Below are positions 5,649 to 6,168 of a stretch of DNA of 6,168 bases, piece after piece. The notes beneath the pieces are model-generated. The model searched no databases and was not told where the DNA came from. It saw only the letters and a program-made list of their open reading frames with translations. The translations under genes were made by a program, and so were the position numbers. The stretch is taken from the NCBI GenBank assembly GCA_025360565.1, contig JANYBY010000224.1:1-6168 (forward strand), written 5' to 3'. The first letter of the stretch is position 1. Every line of letters starts with the position of its first letter. The stretch comes from Bacteroidota bacterium. GTDB lineage: Bacteria; Bacteroidota; Bacteroidia; B-17B0; Aurantibacillaceae.

Positions 5649-6104
5649 TTATTTTTTTTCTTCATACCATGTAAGTTGTCCTTCACCTGTGGTAATTAAA
5701 CTTTGCAAACTCTTTTCAACGAATCCTGTCCATGCCCACTCACAAGACTTGTAACAGTCATAGGTTGGCACTAATCCAATCTGAGTGAAAAGTAACTGGG
5801 TTTTATTGCCTTGTTTGGAAATTTCAAACGTTATTTTATTCCCAACCCATTCGCTTTGGTTTTTAGCATTTTTAAAATGGTTTTCTTCAACCAACCAAAC
5901 TACTTTTTGGTTTGGGACTATTTCAATTGTTTTCATTTTGCTGCGGTGATTGTCTCCGAAATGATAATTCCATTCCCCATTGAGTTTGTCCGTAGCTGCA
6001 TCAATTGATTCGCTCCACCAGGCACGCGGATTATTAATAGCTTTAAAAACTTCAGCGGGTGATTGTTCTACTAAGATTGTAGAAGTAAAATTTTGATTTT
6101 CCAT
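5649..6104 (-). CDS. SRPBCC (AHSA1/START-like) domain protein, first gene of the run
   Basis: A 151-residue single-domain SRPBCC protein and the likely first gene of the four-gene minus-strand run. Domain order follows the two downstream paralogs: FTSTILVEQSPAEVFKAI (6-23), WW (29-30), GEWNYHFGD (43-51), TIEIVPNQKVVWLV (59-72), SEWVGNKITFEIS (84-96), LLFTQIGLVP (104-113), DCYKSCEWAW (116-125) and the C-terminal helix. Cysteines 117 and 121 and tryptophan 125 match those of the last gene. It is closest to the third gene at the N terminus (MENQNFTSTI against MENKNYMTTI), suggesting a more recent duplication between them. A charged tail (TWYEEKK) extends past the domain. The pocket ligand cannot be read from sequence. 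Confidence 0.85.
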   Translation of the reverse strand: MENQNFTSTILVEQSPAEVFKAINNPRAWWSESIDAATDKLNGEWNYHFGDNHRSKMKTIEIVPNQKVVWLVEENHFKNAKNQSEWVGNKITFEISKQGNKTQLLFTQIGLVPTYDCYKSCEWAWTGFVEKSLQSLITTGEGQLTWYEEKK

Positions 6105-6141
6105 TTGATTTAGGGTTTGAGATTTATTTTGATTTTGCTTT

Positions 6142-6154
6142 ATTATTTAATAAT
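6142..6154. promoter_or_regulatory. AT palindrome upstream of the SRPBCC/YciI run
   Basis: ATTATT-T-AATAAT is a perfect 13-base palindrome centred at 6148, about 44 bases upstream of the first start codon of the run. Its place would suit an operator, but it is pure A/T in AT-rich DNA and may be chance. No TAnnTTTG box is visible between it and the gene, so the promoter of the run is not identified and may lie past the window edge. Confidence 0.25.
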
Positions 6155-6168
6155 GTTTCTAATTTTTT

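Noticed and set aside
5295..6008. Plus-strand frames opposite the YciI-like and SRPBCC genes
   Set aside because: They are antisense to well-supported genes and have no recognisable features.

Overview
The window is AT-rich and looks like chromosomal DNA of a member of the Bacteroidota. The strongest signs are a C-terminal type IX secretion (T9SS) sorting domain on one protein, a TTTG-N19-TAnnTTTG promoter of the Bacteroidota sigma-factor type in front of that gene, start codons with no clear Shine-Dalgarno sequence, and secreted proteins of kinds found mainly in that phylum. No tRNA, rRNA, CRISPR array or transposase gene was found.

Left part, 1-1723, plus strand: the C-terminal end of a 2-oxoacid dehydrogenase E1 (transketolase C-domain) gene that begins outside the window, followed by two tandem genes for secreted, clearly paralogous proteins of unknown function (DUF4468-like). 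Middle part, 1729-3931, minus strand: a GT14-type (Core-2/I-branching) glycosyltransferase, whose end converges on the second secreted protein gene, and upstream of it a T9SS-exported protein. A strong 12-bp-stem terminator separates these two.

The 512-base gap 3932-4443 has no convincing gene. It holds the promoter of the T9SS protein gene, a dense group of palindromes including a perfect 14-bp inverted repeat 83 bases apart, and a GC-rich minus-strand terminator. This is the least explained part of the window and could be a structured RNA or a palindromic repeat element.

Right part, 4444-6104, minus strand: a compact four-gene run, probably one transcript, of SRPBCC/AHSA1-like protein, YciI-like protein, SRPBCC and SRPBCC. 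The three SRPBCC proteins are paralogs sharing a WW, a KVVWLV and a CYxxC...W signature. The run probably ends at the GC-rich terminator in the gap.

No complete, obviously novel defence or mobile system is visible. The items most worth a second look are the palindrome cluster, the SRPBCC/YciI run and the duplicated secreted proteins.
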